IMG/VR virus record: IMGVR_UViG_3300042518_001429 | Coordinates: 1-64,000 of that record | DNA from: a virus | Length of the DNA: 64,000 nucleotides | Reading direction: 5' to 3' (one strand) | In this document: piece after piece, positions 49,001-57,445 of the stretch | Numbering within the stretch: position 1 is the stretch's first letter | Layout of the letters: every line of letters begins with the position of its first letter | The notes under the pieces: generated by a model | Told to the model about the DNA's origin: nothing | Seen by the model: only the letters and a program-made list of their open reading frames with translations | Databases searched by the model: none | Position numbers and translations under genes: made by a program

Positions 49001-49915
49001 GTATTCATCTAATGAATTATTAACTCTCCATGTGTAGTTATACGCTCCAACGTTGGCTGCACTCAATACAATTCTTTCAGTGTGCCCTTCACCATAAAAG
49101 CAAACACCAGGAGATAGTGTATAATTACTAGCATTCAGGTACGTTAAAGTGGTAGAATTTACAAAATATGCAGTCGGGTAAGCTATAAATGTAGCTGTCG
49201 GGAAGGTAGGTACAAAATATACCTTTAACTCTTTTTCTATAGAGTGTGCACTAAACCACGGATATAAAGATCCAGGGGCCGACAACGCCGTTAAAGTGGC
49301 CTGTACACTACTTAGGCCAGGACTGTTGCGTAGAAATTCATATTTAGCGGAAGCTAAATAATTTTTAGTAGAATTATTGTTAATGTTAAACCATGCAGCG
49401 TGGGTGCTAGAGGTAATTGTGTTCGATAAGGTATAATTTGTACTAAAAAGTTTTATATTAGCCGTTAGTGTGCTAGTAGAAGTGGTTCTATAAAATAGCG
49501 TATCAGTATCAGTGTTTTGATAGTTTATAAACAAATTAAAGTCTATATCTGGAAAGGTGTCGTATTGCAAACTGTATGATGTAGTTTGAACAGCTAAACT
49601 ATCACTATAACTGGCACAGCTTAAATTAAGTGTGCAAAGAGTGTAGTTAGTTGTTTTATAATCATAGCGGTCAGCTGAGAAATAAAAATAAAGAGTGCCG
49701 ATTGATGATACAGGAGCTACAAAATCGGCTGCTATAGAGCTACCTTGAGGTGTTAGTGCATAAGCCTGGCCTGGATAATTCCACGAAATTAAATTCGAGC
49801 CAGATGCTCGAACGGTTGCAGAACCGTTTGTATTCATAACAGTAGCAGTCAAACTACGAACAAAAGGACTGTTATTAAACCTTATAGCTGATATTGAAAT
49901 ATTTGTTAACTGCAT
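46058..49915 (-). CDS. Giant adhesin-like virion protein with NHL-type propeller
   Basis: 1285 residues, the largest gene here. The first ~700 residues are a chain of Ig/PKD-like beta domains rich in Thr, Ser, Asn and Tyr. Between ~470 and ~910 there are Trp/Cys modules (WKWSTFEGC, TWATVEC, WTWEDVDC, WDLQTCTL, WNIDLPG). Residues ~930-1170 read as an NHL-type beta-propeller: IKSIALDSEQKIFILD, NPTNIHIDQHDTVWVVDSGN, PLDVCVDSQNNVHVMTG, KIAASYNREMIYIAS. The C-terminus is helical. NHL propellers often bind proteins, RNA or sugars, so an adsorption role is plausible. Confidence 0.7.
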   Translation of the reverse strand: MQLTNISISAIRFNNSPFVRSLTATVMNTNGSATVRASGSNLISWNYPGQAYALTPQGSSIAADFVAPVSSIGTLYFYFSADRYDYKTTNYTLCTLNLSCASYSDSLAVQTTSYSLQYDTFPDIDFNLFINYQNTDTDTLFYRTTSTSTLTANIKLFSTNYTLSNTITSSTHAAWFNINNNSTKNYLASAKYEFLRNSPGLSSVQATLTALSAPGSLYPWFSAHSIEKELKVYFVPTFPTATFIAYPTAYFVNSTTLTYLNASNYTLSPGVCFYGEGHTERIVLSAANVGAYNYTWRVNNSLDEYNIVEDTNNTAVATITSKQDFYPKLPISLLISDTNNTYISSTGPISYYDDATGSKLYYPFYTSTVDFSGNELSGNTKYKQSISVNPYDVVSVTYFDPGTGPSVYLPLNGSLKDFSAIYDVIVNNLNALSACYDKFDTIWKWSTFEGCSAGTTFPRPSTWATVECSGTYPKFWSVQGISELSGSSPVTCTLSSSVWTLSAYTPFDRWTDIPLDNNSSTFNFSLQLSGYGGSLTPELPGFTVSRFSNTNVTLAVERKLYCNIPIAITNYGISDWPTKETIFKDVYNFTVIEPYKLYVYTPNKYVLLNEPVTFENLFLNVGNSLSAVKIVLDDVDDETIFLTGDDIKQSFTVSYSSIGDKNITITGYSQYYSENFTQTFPNIIKVVTSYDTIETEAYYNFDKILINLPWKTQPYIGSNDWVVSDNINSCIKMFYDNLDYLNKRSNVYRDTYNEYYGWLGMEPTVIQNVTACPVWTWEDVDCSIPENEYYVSWSELMSAGVVALTGGEFVNINETGSFASCGTWDLQTCTLSSVVPNCLGRYCLEWRWASRKSENATALVTWKDTSLSGSYSKKWRQPLEECETFTNANCDEGTWNIDLPGLNLYYDPIPNCYSQNRCSYNSIASYKNIIYTALDTQVKLLSSNRAATFFDIRTTFNQATPFVNIKSIALDSEQKIFILDSTLSQIAIYNYNKAAPGERWTLFTTFGGVGGSLSKTKFLNPTNIHIDQHDTVWVVDSGNFVLKQYTNTGSWLFTLRDDSYFKTDAPLDVCVDSQNNVHVMTGKVIRVYTYRGTFLFEYTPGEPVITLGSLRKIAASYNREMIYIASRSQVVRHFRTGNYSGTIINNKECVDNINSLFHDEYRNLLVANDDKILKFVDTMTLIPLKSPLPPQYWSLNDLLIHQEEYVQNWVYTKVLHRLWDNIEIFRNTLLYNDTGTCKRYKPPIYSKEEITIGQNEIVTSTVVNRALNYLWSNFNTLLEYYKTNC

Positions 49916-49934
49916 TGATAATATTTAGTATGTG

Positions 49935-52403
49935 TTAATCCCATTTAATACTGAGCAGTTCGGTATTTTTGGGTATTATTTCAAGTAAAGCAGCTCTAAT
50001 ATCATTTTCTATAGTTTCTTTTAATTGCGGATCTGAAATTTCAGATTGATTAATTTTAATATTAAAATAGTTACTCTTATGACCTGGTACGCGGTGTTTA
50101 AAAAATCTATCTATTGACTCAACATACTGTAATGGGGCAGTAATTATATTCCAGATCATATCATCACCTTGTATTTTTTCCTTTATAAAATACTGTATAA
50201 GGGACTCATCAATAGCATAATCGTAAATCCTTATAGTATCAATATAGCCGTCCCATATTAATGATTGGGAGTTTATTTCTTTATTGAGATTTTCTGATTT
50301 ACCTGTGGGGCAACCAATGAATAAGTTGTTTTTGAAAATATAATTTAAATCTAAGTTAAAATCTAAGTTAATAGTATCTCTTAGATAGTTATCAATATAT
50401 AGGTTTAGCTGTTTATTTTTTAATGTTACAACAATAAGATGCCATTCGTTGTTAACTAATTGTGAGACTGGTACTGATATTTTATAGATTGTATTTTTAT
50501 TTGGCAATTCAGAGGAATTGACTGCAATTTTAAATTGCATTTGGGTATTGTTGTTATATTTTATTTTATGAAATATGCGTTTCCATTCGTAACCGGTAAA
50601 GTCCCCTTTACTTAAAAAAGTTAACGCGTCTCTGTCTTGTCGAGCAGTTTCTGTTTCTAAAATGTTAAGCTTTTGTGGTAAAAATATTGCCTGCTTTACA
50701 ACACCGTCTAGCGTTACTTGATAAAGAGTTTTTTCATTGCTATGATAAATCATGGCGTACCAGGTTTTAACACCTGTTGATCTTGTATAACTATAAATAA
50801 AGCTAATATTCTTAGTATCGGTAGTCGTTGCATCAGTGCCTACATAAAACGTTGACTTAATTTGTTTAGTGTTAGTATCAACTTTATAAACCAAATTTGT
50901 ACCAGCTAATACCCATAAGTCGTTGTTTGGATCTATGTGAATGTTTGTAGCATTTGATACACTAGAAAATATAGTATTATCATAATAGAGCTGACCAGAC
51001 AAGCTTATATACCATTTAGTATTATTAGAATCATACTTAACATCTAGACAGTTTGCTTGTCTAATAAGTTCGTTATTAAAATTAAAACAAATTTGTTCAT
51101 TTTCAATATAAGGTTGACTTGAAAGATATGATGTCAAGATTAAATCTTGATCAAACGTATAGGTACCTGAAGTTGTAATAACTATTGTGTTGTTATTACC
51201 ATCTAATATTGATAGTTTTGGAATACCGTTCATACCAACAGTAGTATTGTTTTGATCCCGAATTAATGCTTGAACTTCCCCTAAATGATTAAATTTATAA
51301 ACTTTATATGAAGTATTTTGTAGATTATTACCTGATTGACCTTCGACGCCAATCAACTCACTTTCACCATTAATATGAACATTAAAGAAGTTAATTGGCT
51401 GACCTAAAATGACTTGAGAATTTTTTTCGTTATATATTTGACTTTCTTGATTGAATAGAAAGAAGTGTCCGTAGGTAGTTTCAGAAACTACAAAGAAAGG
51501 GTAATATTTTAAATCATCAAAAAATAAACTATACCCCCCTCGATTAAGATTACCTACGAGCTGAGTACTTGGAGACTCTGACCAATCTTTACTTTTAACC
51601 CAAAATGCTATTGAAAATTCATTTTTTAAATTATAACTGTTATCGTGCGGTATTTGGCAGTTTATAAAATCATTATTGTCAAAAGATAGAATATTACGAT
51701 CAATATATCCGGGGGTTAGTTCTTTATATACCCAATTTGATGAAAAATTCTCTATAATAGCACTATTATTGTAAATCGATTTATCAAGCGGGGTAGCACC
51801 CCAATCATCAATTTCTAAACGAAGACGGGAGCTGTCATTACCTGCAAAAGTTTTTATAAATTCTGCCGCTGTTTTTTCACCTTGATGAAAGTATTGATAC
51901 CAAACACCTGATTCTAATGTTAAAGTAGACGGAACGTCATAGTAAATAGGGTCATGTTTTTGATATGTTAAAAGATTTATTCCTTGTGATAAAGCTTCTT
52001 GGTATGATAAATTACCAGGATTATAATACCGGTCAAGCCATTTAGGCGATTCTGATGATACAGCATAAAGCCATGAACAAAGCCAAGTGCCATCTTGTCT
52101 TTGGGTTGTATTGCCCCATGGGGTGCTATTACTATAGTCTCCTAATTTTTTAAATATTTTATCGGCTCCAGCAGGTATGGGCCCGGGAATTGCGCCGGCA
52201 CCTATAAGATCACTATCTTGAATGTGTTGTGTTTCAGCAAAAAAAGGAACGTGAAAAAATGTTGTTTGATCTTTTTTTAAAGTAACTTCGGTAGTTGAAG
52301 CCTCATAACCTAAATGTAGTTTTTCATTATTTTGCTCTTGGTTAGTTCCAGCAAAAATTTTATAATACTCTCTTTGTGTTATATGAGATTCAATATGGGA
52401 CAT
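49935..52403 (-). CDS. LamG-type fibre protein with inserted propeller-like part
   Basis: 822 residues from ATG 52403, one base after the upstream stop codon; the in-frame start at 52463 lies inside the previous gene. Residues ~245-310 (FSIAFWVKSKDWSESPS) and ~640-730 (WHLIVVTLKNKQLNLYIDNYLRDT, IWDGYIDTIRIYDYAI) are the two ends of a LamG/concanavalin-like jelly roll. Between them is an NHL-like stretch (NIHIDPNNDLWVLAG, KVYKFNHLGEVQALI). An N-terminal domain with SHIESHITQREYYKIFAG comes first. LamG domains bind glycans, so surface recognition is plausible. Confidence 0.65.
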   Translation of the reverse strand: MSHIESHITQREYYKIFAGTNQEQNNEKLHLGYEASTTEVTLKKDQTTFFHVPFFAETQHIQDSDLIGAGAIPGPIPAGADKIFKKLGDYSNSTPWGNTTQRQDGTWLCSWLYAVSSESPKWLDRYYNPGNLSYQEALSQGINLLTYQKHDPIYYDVPSTLTLESGVWYQYFHQGEKTAAEFIKTFAGNDSSRLRLEIDDWGATPLDKSIYNNSAIIENFSSNWVYKELTPGYIDRNILSFDNNDFINCQIPHDNSYNLKNEFSIAFWVKSKDWSESPSTQLVGNLNRGGYSLFFDDLKYYPFFVVSETTYGHFFLFNQESQIYNEKNSQVILGQPINFFNVHINGESELIGVEGQSGNNLQNTSYKVYKFNHLGEVQALIRDQNNTTVGMNGIPKLSILDGNNNTIVITTSGTYTFDQDLILTSYLSSQPYIENEQICFNFNNELIRQANCLDVKYDSNNTKWYISLSGQLYYDNTIFSSVSNATNIHIDPNNDLWVLAGTNLVYKVDTNTKQIKSTFYVGTDATTTDTKNISFIYSYTRSTGVKTWYAMIYHSNEKTLYQVTLDGVVKQAIFLPQKLNILETETARQDRDALTFLSKGDFTGYEWKRIFHKIKYNNNTQMQFKIAVNSSELPNKNTIYKISVPVSQLVNNEWHLIVVTLKNKQLNLYIDNYLRDTINLDFNLDLNYIFKNNLFIGCPTGKSENLNKEINSQSLIWDGYIDTIRIYDYAIDESLIQYFIKEKIQGDDMIWNIITAPLQYVESIDRFFKHRVPGHKSNYFNIKINQSEISDPQLKETIENDIRAALLEIIPKNTELLSIKWD

Positions 52404-52404
52404 A

Positions 52405-53319
52405 TTAGTTTGTTGCAGAAACAGTTTTTGTATAACTATTGTTAATTGTTGGTAAGCCTCCACCTGGGGTTACTACATTTTTAAGATTAGCTATATTTAT
52501 ATTTGTATTATTGTTATTAATATCTTCAAATGTAAAACTTAACAAAAAGTTATTTGGGTTATTATCAACTTTTTTATTAACTATTAAATTTTTATTATTA
52601 GCACCACTTTCAAAATCAAAATAATAAGTTAGATAATCATTAACCGGAATAAATCCGTAAACCCCGGTGTTAACTGCTACATACTCAACATTAAAAATAT
52701 AATCATTCAAAATAGTGTTATTTAAAATTGTGCCAGTGGCACGAAGCACGCCATCAGTACAAAAACCTAAATACCGGTAACCTGAATCTGTTTTAGTCTT
52801 TAAAGAAATTGTGTTATTTTGAATATTAATAATAAATCTCTGCCTATATATACTTTCGGGATCTAATGTTTTATCATTTAGAATTATTTCGTACGGGTAG
52901 TTTTCTTTAACTTGAATATATTTTTTTTCAACCTTAAGTTCGACCTCGTTGGTGCCTGAGACTGGTTGTATATATATTTGACTAGCAGATGGAGAAAGAT
53001 ATAAAGAATTTAAAAACGGATTGTAAGAGACGTAACTTATATCAGAGTTACGATCTCTCAATATAACAGAACCGAAAAAGTTGTTTTCAAATAATTTTGT
53101 AGTAAAAAACGCACTTAAGTTTAATGAAGAAGTTAGTACTAAACATGTATCGTTATTAAACGATACATCTTGAAATTGATTTGTACCCTCTAAAACTAGT
53201 GTATTAAGACCTGTGTCGTAAGTTATTTGCTGTTTTAGCAAAGGCTCTGTGCTATTATAACTATAATTTAAATTTATAGGTTTTAAAGCCGATAATGACT
53301 TATATACAATATTTGACAT
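52405..53319 (-). CDS. Virion protein of unknown role
   Basis: 304 residues, rich in Asn, Thr, Leu and Tyr, with regular beta strands (YRQRFIINIQNNTISLKTKTD, GSVILRDRNSDISYVSYNP). The N-terminus (SALKPINLNYSYNSTEPLLKQQ) has no recognised motif. It is coupled with the LamG gene (TAA, one base, ATG). Probably part of the same fibre complex. Confidence 0.6.
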   Translation of the reverse strand: MSNIVYKSLSALKPINLNYSYNSTEPLLKQQITYDTGLNTLVLEGTNQFQDVSFNNDTCLVLTSSLNLSAFFTTKLFENNFFGSVILRDRNSDISYVSYNPFLNSLYLSPSASQIYIQPVSGTNEVELKVEKKYIQVKENYPYEIILNDKTLDPESIYRQRFIINIQNNTISLKTKTDSGYRYLGFCTDGVLRATGTILNNTILNDYIFNVEYVAVNTGVYGFIPVNDYLTYYFDFESGANNKNLIVNKKVDNNPNNFLLSFTFEDINNNNTNINIANLKNVVTPGGGLPTINNSYTKTVSATN

Positions 53320-53342
53320 ACCCTATATTACTTATTAGGTAT

Positions 53343-55688
53343 TTAATTTTGATTACCGAAACAAATAATATTATTCCTATAAAAATCGTAAAACTGTAAT
53401 GAACCATCATTTAAAATAGTTCTAATACCGAGATTTTTATCATCTTGAACATCAAGCCTTATATCCCTCTGTATTGTTGCAGTGTAGGGTTGTCCAGATA
53501 AGGATGGTGGTAATATGGCTGTACCTGCAAAACCGTAGTATACAGGGTTTATAAACCCGGTCTCAAAGTTTAATATATGGGTACCTGTATCAACATATGT
53601 AACTCTAGGTATCTTAAAGTTATCATCTACACGACAAAAACGTAGAATCACGTTTCCGCTAACCGATTGTAAGGTATTAGTGCTTAAAGTATAACTTGTT
53701 ACGTTATTAGGTATACTTTGAATAACATACAAACCAGATGGCTGCGCTACATACGACCCGCTTCCTAAAGGTACCCCTGTTAAAAATTGAGCATTAACTA
53801 TATGCCCTGTCTCGAGTTTATGTGTTGAATTAAAGAAAAGTTCATCAAATTTAATATTTACATTACCAGATGCATACTGTACAATACTACTGGAGATATA
53901 TATTGTAGCAGTTGCTGGTGTAGGGAATTCCAGTAATCGATCTAAAACTATATATGAACCGCTAGGTAGAGATGTATATGTACCTGTAATAGCTTGTTCA
54001 TTTGAAAATGTAGCTGTAAGAGGTGTGCCGGTAAGCAAATTATACTCTAAAAAGGTATTTAAATCCTCGCTAAAGCTTGTTAATACAATACTAATAGTGG
54101 CGCTGCTATCTTGTTGAAATTCGCAAAACTTATCACCAATTCTCATCCCACTTAATTCTTGCACTGTTACAATAATTTGATCGCTTTCGGTTGTACTTGT
54201 GCCTTGTGTATAGGTACCAGTTAGATTATTAAATACTGTAGTATAAACTACCCAAGGTGGTGGTAGTGTTAGGACCGTATTAGTAACTTCCATTGTAACG
54301 TTTTCACTACCATCAAAAGCTACTTGACCTATTGCATCACCGGTGAGCTGTAAAACTTTGGCGTTTTGTAATTTTGAAGCTGTACTTGAATTACCTTTAA
54401 GATTTGCAGTTACTTCAATAGCTGATAAATTACCTGCTGAGTCTCTATTAACAAGTGTATTTGGGATTGCTGCAGCATAGGCTGTGGTTTTCTGTAAAGT
54501 AACGGCACCGTCTAATATTTTTGTGGTGGTTATTGCACTATCTACTATTTTAGATGTTGTAACAGAGTCAGAAGAAAGCTTAACTGTTGTTATGGCATTA
54601 TCAGCTATTTTTTCCTCAGTAACTATTTCGTTACCTAACATAGGGTTAGTTATAGTTCCAGATAGAATAGAAAACTCTGTAGAGCTTAAACTCTGCCAAA
54701 CAGATGCAGAACCTGTACTTATAAGTACCTGACCTGATATAGAACCCGTGGTATCAATAGCTGTAGTAGAAACCTTTCCTTGAGATACAATTTGTGCTAA
54801 CTTTGTATCAGAAATATTTGCACTATTAGAAATATTATTATCTGTAACAACGCCTGTAGAAAGGGTTGTATATATAGTAATGTCTTGCGTGCCATCGATA
54901 GAAGTATTTCCGTAAATTTCACCACTCAAGGCAATACCTCTGACAGTGTTCCAACGGGATGAAGTTTCAGCATTACCTGAAAGATTGGCATAAACAATAC
55001 TTGCTAAAATATTATTCGTGGCTGAGATATTACCTGAAACTGTTAATACCTCATTTGGTGTAGTTGTATTAATACCAACTTTACCTGCACTTAAAACACT
55101 AACAACCTCCCCGATCGGTGTAGCTACTAAACCAATACCTGCTACTCCACCGATACGAGTAAATCCAGTAGAATCAGAAGCAATATATGACTCGTTCGAA
55201 TTTGTAGTTTGCGTTAGTTTTATATGTGCGCTTGTAGCATTAGTAGAAGCAGTATTATGTATATGAAGTTTATTTGTTGGTGTAGGTGTACCGACACCAA
55301 CATTTCCGGCAGATGTAATAGTGAAGGGCGTACTATCTGGGTTTGCACTATCTTCAACGACAAGGGCATTACCAGAACCTGTCTGTGTAATTCTTAAAGC
55401 GGTAGACAAACTATTAACATCTATAATTTGAGGTCCTGTTGAACTTAAAACATTTGTTTGAATATTAACCTGATTACCTACTAGTGAGATAATATTTTGA
55501 CTTGAAAGTGTGAATGTGTTAGAACTATAAGTTATTGGGTATGCTTGTTTAACAGCACAAAGAGCTGTATTGGTTAATGTTAACCCGGAAGCTCTGTTTG
55601 TTGTACTACCGCGTTGGACCGGTACGTAGTCCGTATCTTGGAAGGTTGTAATAACGGGTAATTGGGATATTTTAGTACCGGAAATCAT
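53343..55688 (-). CDS. Long tail-fibre-like protein
   Basis: 781 residues. The N-terminal KISQLPVITTFQDTDYVPVQRGS is typical of phage fibre N-termini. Residues ~110-215 carry words such as GNVGVGTPTPTNKLHIHNT and KVGINTTTPNEVLTVSGNIS, as in many phage fibre shafts. Then SRWNTVRGIALSGEIYG, ADNAITTVKLSSDSVTTSKI and VDSAITTTKILDGAV repeat as in T4-like fibres. The C-terminal ~250 residues are a distinct beta-rich tip. The shaft resembles that of the fibre at 34215-36170. Confidence 0.75.
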   Translation of the reverse strand: MISGTKISQLPVITTFQDTDYVPVQRGSTTNRASGLTLTNTALCAVKQAYPITYSSNTFTLSSQNIISLVGNQVNIQTNVLSSTGPQIIDVNSLSTALRITQTGSGNALVVEDSANPDSTPFTITSAGNVGVGTPTPTNKLHIHNTASTNATSAHIKLTQTTNSNESYIASDSTGFTRIGGVAGIGLVATPIGEVVSVLSAGKVGINTTTPNEVLTVSGNISATNNILASIVYANLSGNAETSSRWNTVRGIALSGEIYGNTSIDGTQDITIYTTLSTGVVTDNNISNSANISDTKLAQIVSQGKVSTTAIDTTGSISGQVLISTGSASVWQSLSSTEFSILSGTITNPMLGNEIVTEEKIADNAITTVKLSSDSVTTSKIVDSAITTTKILDGAVTLQKTTAYAAAIPNTLVNRDSAGNLSAIEVTANLKGNSSTASKLQNAKVLQLTGDAIGQVAFDGSENVTMEVTNTVLTLPPPWVVYTTVFNNLTGTYTQGTSTTESDQIIVTVQELSGMRIGDKFCEFQQDSSATISIVLTSFSEDLNTFLEYNLLTGTPLTATFSNEQAITGTYTSLPSGSYIVLDRLLEFPTPATATIYISSSIVQYASGNVNIKFDELFFNSTHKLETGHIVNAQFLTGVPLGSGSYVAQPSGLYVIQSIPNNVTSYTLSTNTLQSVSGNVILRFCRVDDNFKIPRVTYVDTGTHILNFETGFINPVYYGFAGTAILPPSLSGQPYTATIQRDIRLDVQDDKNLGIRTILNDGSLQFYDFYRNNIICFGNQN

Positions 55689-55709
55689 ATATTAGAATAC
55701 TTATTGTTA

Positions 55710-57149
55710 TTATTTATAGAGTAAAGTTGTGTCTTCCAGTGTTATAGCTGTTTCACCATCTTCTTCTTTAACTAAGTATATAAGGTTTGGCTCTGATGGA
55801 ATATAAGTACAACCGGGTACAAAGGTAGGTGGGTAGTTTTCTCCGGTATTACCGAAATAAATAGCAGGGATATTCTCTACTATTTGTTTAATAGGTGCTG
55901 ACGGTTTTGTGGGTGTAACAGCTTTTGATGACTCTGTACTTGTTAATGTTGTTAGTACGGTAAGATTTTTATTTATTTCTATTCCGTAAAAATCTCCTTT
56001 TGTTGTATTTTTAGCTTTTAGTAGCTGAATATTTTGTGTTTGAGGTTCTAATAAAATAGGTCCAACAACTATAGAACAACTATCAAATGAATTAGTACTA
56101 GCACTATAACAAGTTAATGACGGATAAAATACAGGGTATGTATCAGCATTACGATGCAGTGTATACGTGAAATCATAATTTCTTGGATCTAATGGGTCAC
56201 TGAAATAGGTGTTATTGTAAGTGAAATATTTACTATCTGGTGTTGTGTATCTTGTTACGGTTTTGATTGAAGTTCCGTCACCTGGGTTCCAATCAATTCT
56301 ATCTATTGGGAAGCTTCCGGTTTTGGTATTTTTCGGTGATAGTTTGTATGTAAGCGGGGAGTAGCCTGTGAGTGGCAGTGTATCGTTATGAATAGCTGCG
56401 ACAGGCATGAGCTCTTTAACTTCAACTATAAAAGTTTTTAATGCTGTTTGTTCAGTTGTGTCAATTGTAGCTTTAGCTATTTCTCCTAAATCGCAAATAT
56501 AATCGTTAACTTCATAATCCCAGCGCTTGTAAAAATCACCATATCTATAAGTTTGAAACCAATAGACGGGATTCTTGCCTTTTAAACTCAAATCTCTCCA
56601 GTTCCAAACTTTACAAAATTTTTGAAAACATGTGTCCTCTTCTGACCACCATTTAGGTCGTCTATTAACTGCTGTAGCTGGCGGAACACACATTGTTTCG
56701 TTCCATGTAGTTTTTCTTAAGCTATCACATGTAAGATTGTCCCAGTACCAACCTATCTTATATCTACTAATACATAAGTCGTCTTCATCCTCTAAAGGTT
56801 GATTTTCTTTTGATTGAATGTTTGTTAAAGATACATTGTATTTTCCTGGTAAAATGTAAGTGTGTTCAATAACCTCTTGGCAAGGCAACACTGCAACATT
56901 GTTAACAGAATTATAATAGTCTCCAAAATTCCAAATATATGTTGCTGATACATTTGCGAATCCTGCATAAACTAAATCTGTTATATTTGTTTTAAAAATA
57001 ACTTTTACACCTGGAGCATACCCAGAAATGTATTCAGTAGTGCTATCAGCAACGGTATAGGTAGGAGTAGTTTCAAGAGGATTTCCAATATCCCAAGAAT
57101 AACTTTCAGGTACAGTGCTTCCTGATATTATATAAAAATCCGTTGTCAT
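55710..57149 (-). CDS. PKD-domain virion protein with Trp/Cys modules
   Basis: 479 residues. Two PKD-like domains: residues ~35-105 (TYIWNFGDYYNSVNN ... HTYILPGKYNVSL) and ~245-320 (YSPLTYKLSPKNTKTG, IDWNPGDGTSIKT). Between them lies a Trp/Cys segment (WYWDNLTCDSLRKTTWNETMC, WWSEEDTCFQKFCKVWNWRDL) that resembles modules of the giant protein at 46058-49915. PKD domains usually extend adhesins from a surface. It is probably part of the same fibre network. Confidence 0.65.
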   Translation of the reverse strand: MTTDFYIISGSTVPESYSWDIGNPLETTPTYTVADSTTEYISGYAPGVKVIFKTNITDLVYAGFANVSATYIWNFGDYYNSVNNVAVLPCQEVIEHTYILPGKYNVSLTNIQSKENQPLEDEDDLCISRYKIGWYWDNLTCDSLRKTTWNETMCVPPATAVNRRPKWWSEEDTCFQKFCKVWNWRDLSLKGKNPVYWFQTYRYGDFYKRWDYEVNDYICDLGEIAKATIDTTEQTALKTFIVEVKELMPVAAIHNDTLPLTGYSPLTYKLSPKNTKTGSFPIDRIDWNPGDGTSIKTVTRYTTPDSKYFTYNNTYFSDPLDPRNYDFTYTLHRNADTYPVFYPSLTCYSASTNSFDSCSIVVGPILLEPQTQNIQLLKAKNTTKGDFYGIEINKNLTVLTTLTSTESSKAVTPTKPSAPIKQIVENIPAIYFGNTGENYPPTFVPGCTYIPSEPNLIYLVKEEDGETAITLEDTTLLYK

Positions 57150-57164
57150 GTATGTTAATCTAAG

Positions 57165-57437
57165 TTATACCTGCTGTCCAAGCCATATCTGTACCGGTGT
57201 ATTCACTTCTATTCTAAACTGTTCTACAAAAGATAGGTCTGGTTCGTTTTGATGTACTACATTTACATGCCATCCTTCTATAAAAGTAGGAGCTGTTAAT
57301 TGGTTACCTTCTTCATCATAAGTTCCGGGCTGATCTACTATCTGACCTACTTCACTGACGCTAACACCCTCTGGCCATTCATCAAGAGGCGGTACCAGGT
57401 CTTTACTAGGAAATTTATAATATTTGTATTGTAGCAT
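57165..57437 (-). CDS. Small virion-associated protein
   Basis: 90 residues (LQYKYYKFPSKDLVPPLDEW ... VNTPVQIWLGQQV). Beta-rich with Pro/Asp-rich loops, Trp residues at W20, W50 and W86 by rough count. No family recognised. It sits between two large fibre genes and may help one of them assemble, or be a small virion component. Confidence 0.55.
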   Translation of the reverse strand: MLQYKYYKFPSKDLVPPLDEWPEGVSVSEVGQIVDQPGTYDEEGNQLTAPTFIEGWHVNVVHQNEPDLSFVEQFRIEVNTPVQIWLGQQV

Positions 57438-57445
57438 AAAATTAT

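Noticed and set aside
52404-52463. Longer start of the LamG protein at 52463
   Set aside because: It would overlap the previous gene by about 60 nt. The ATG at 52403 follows the stop after one base and begins a typical N-terminus.
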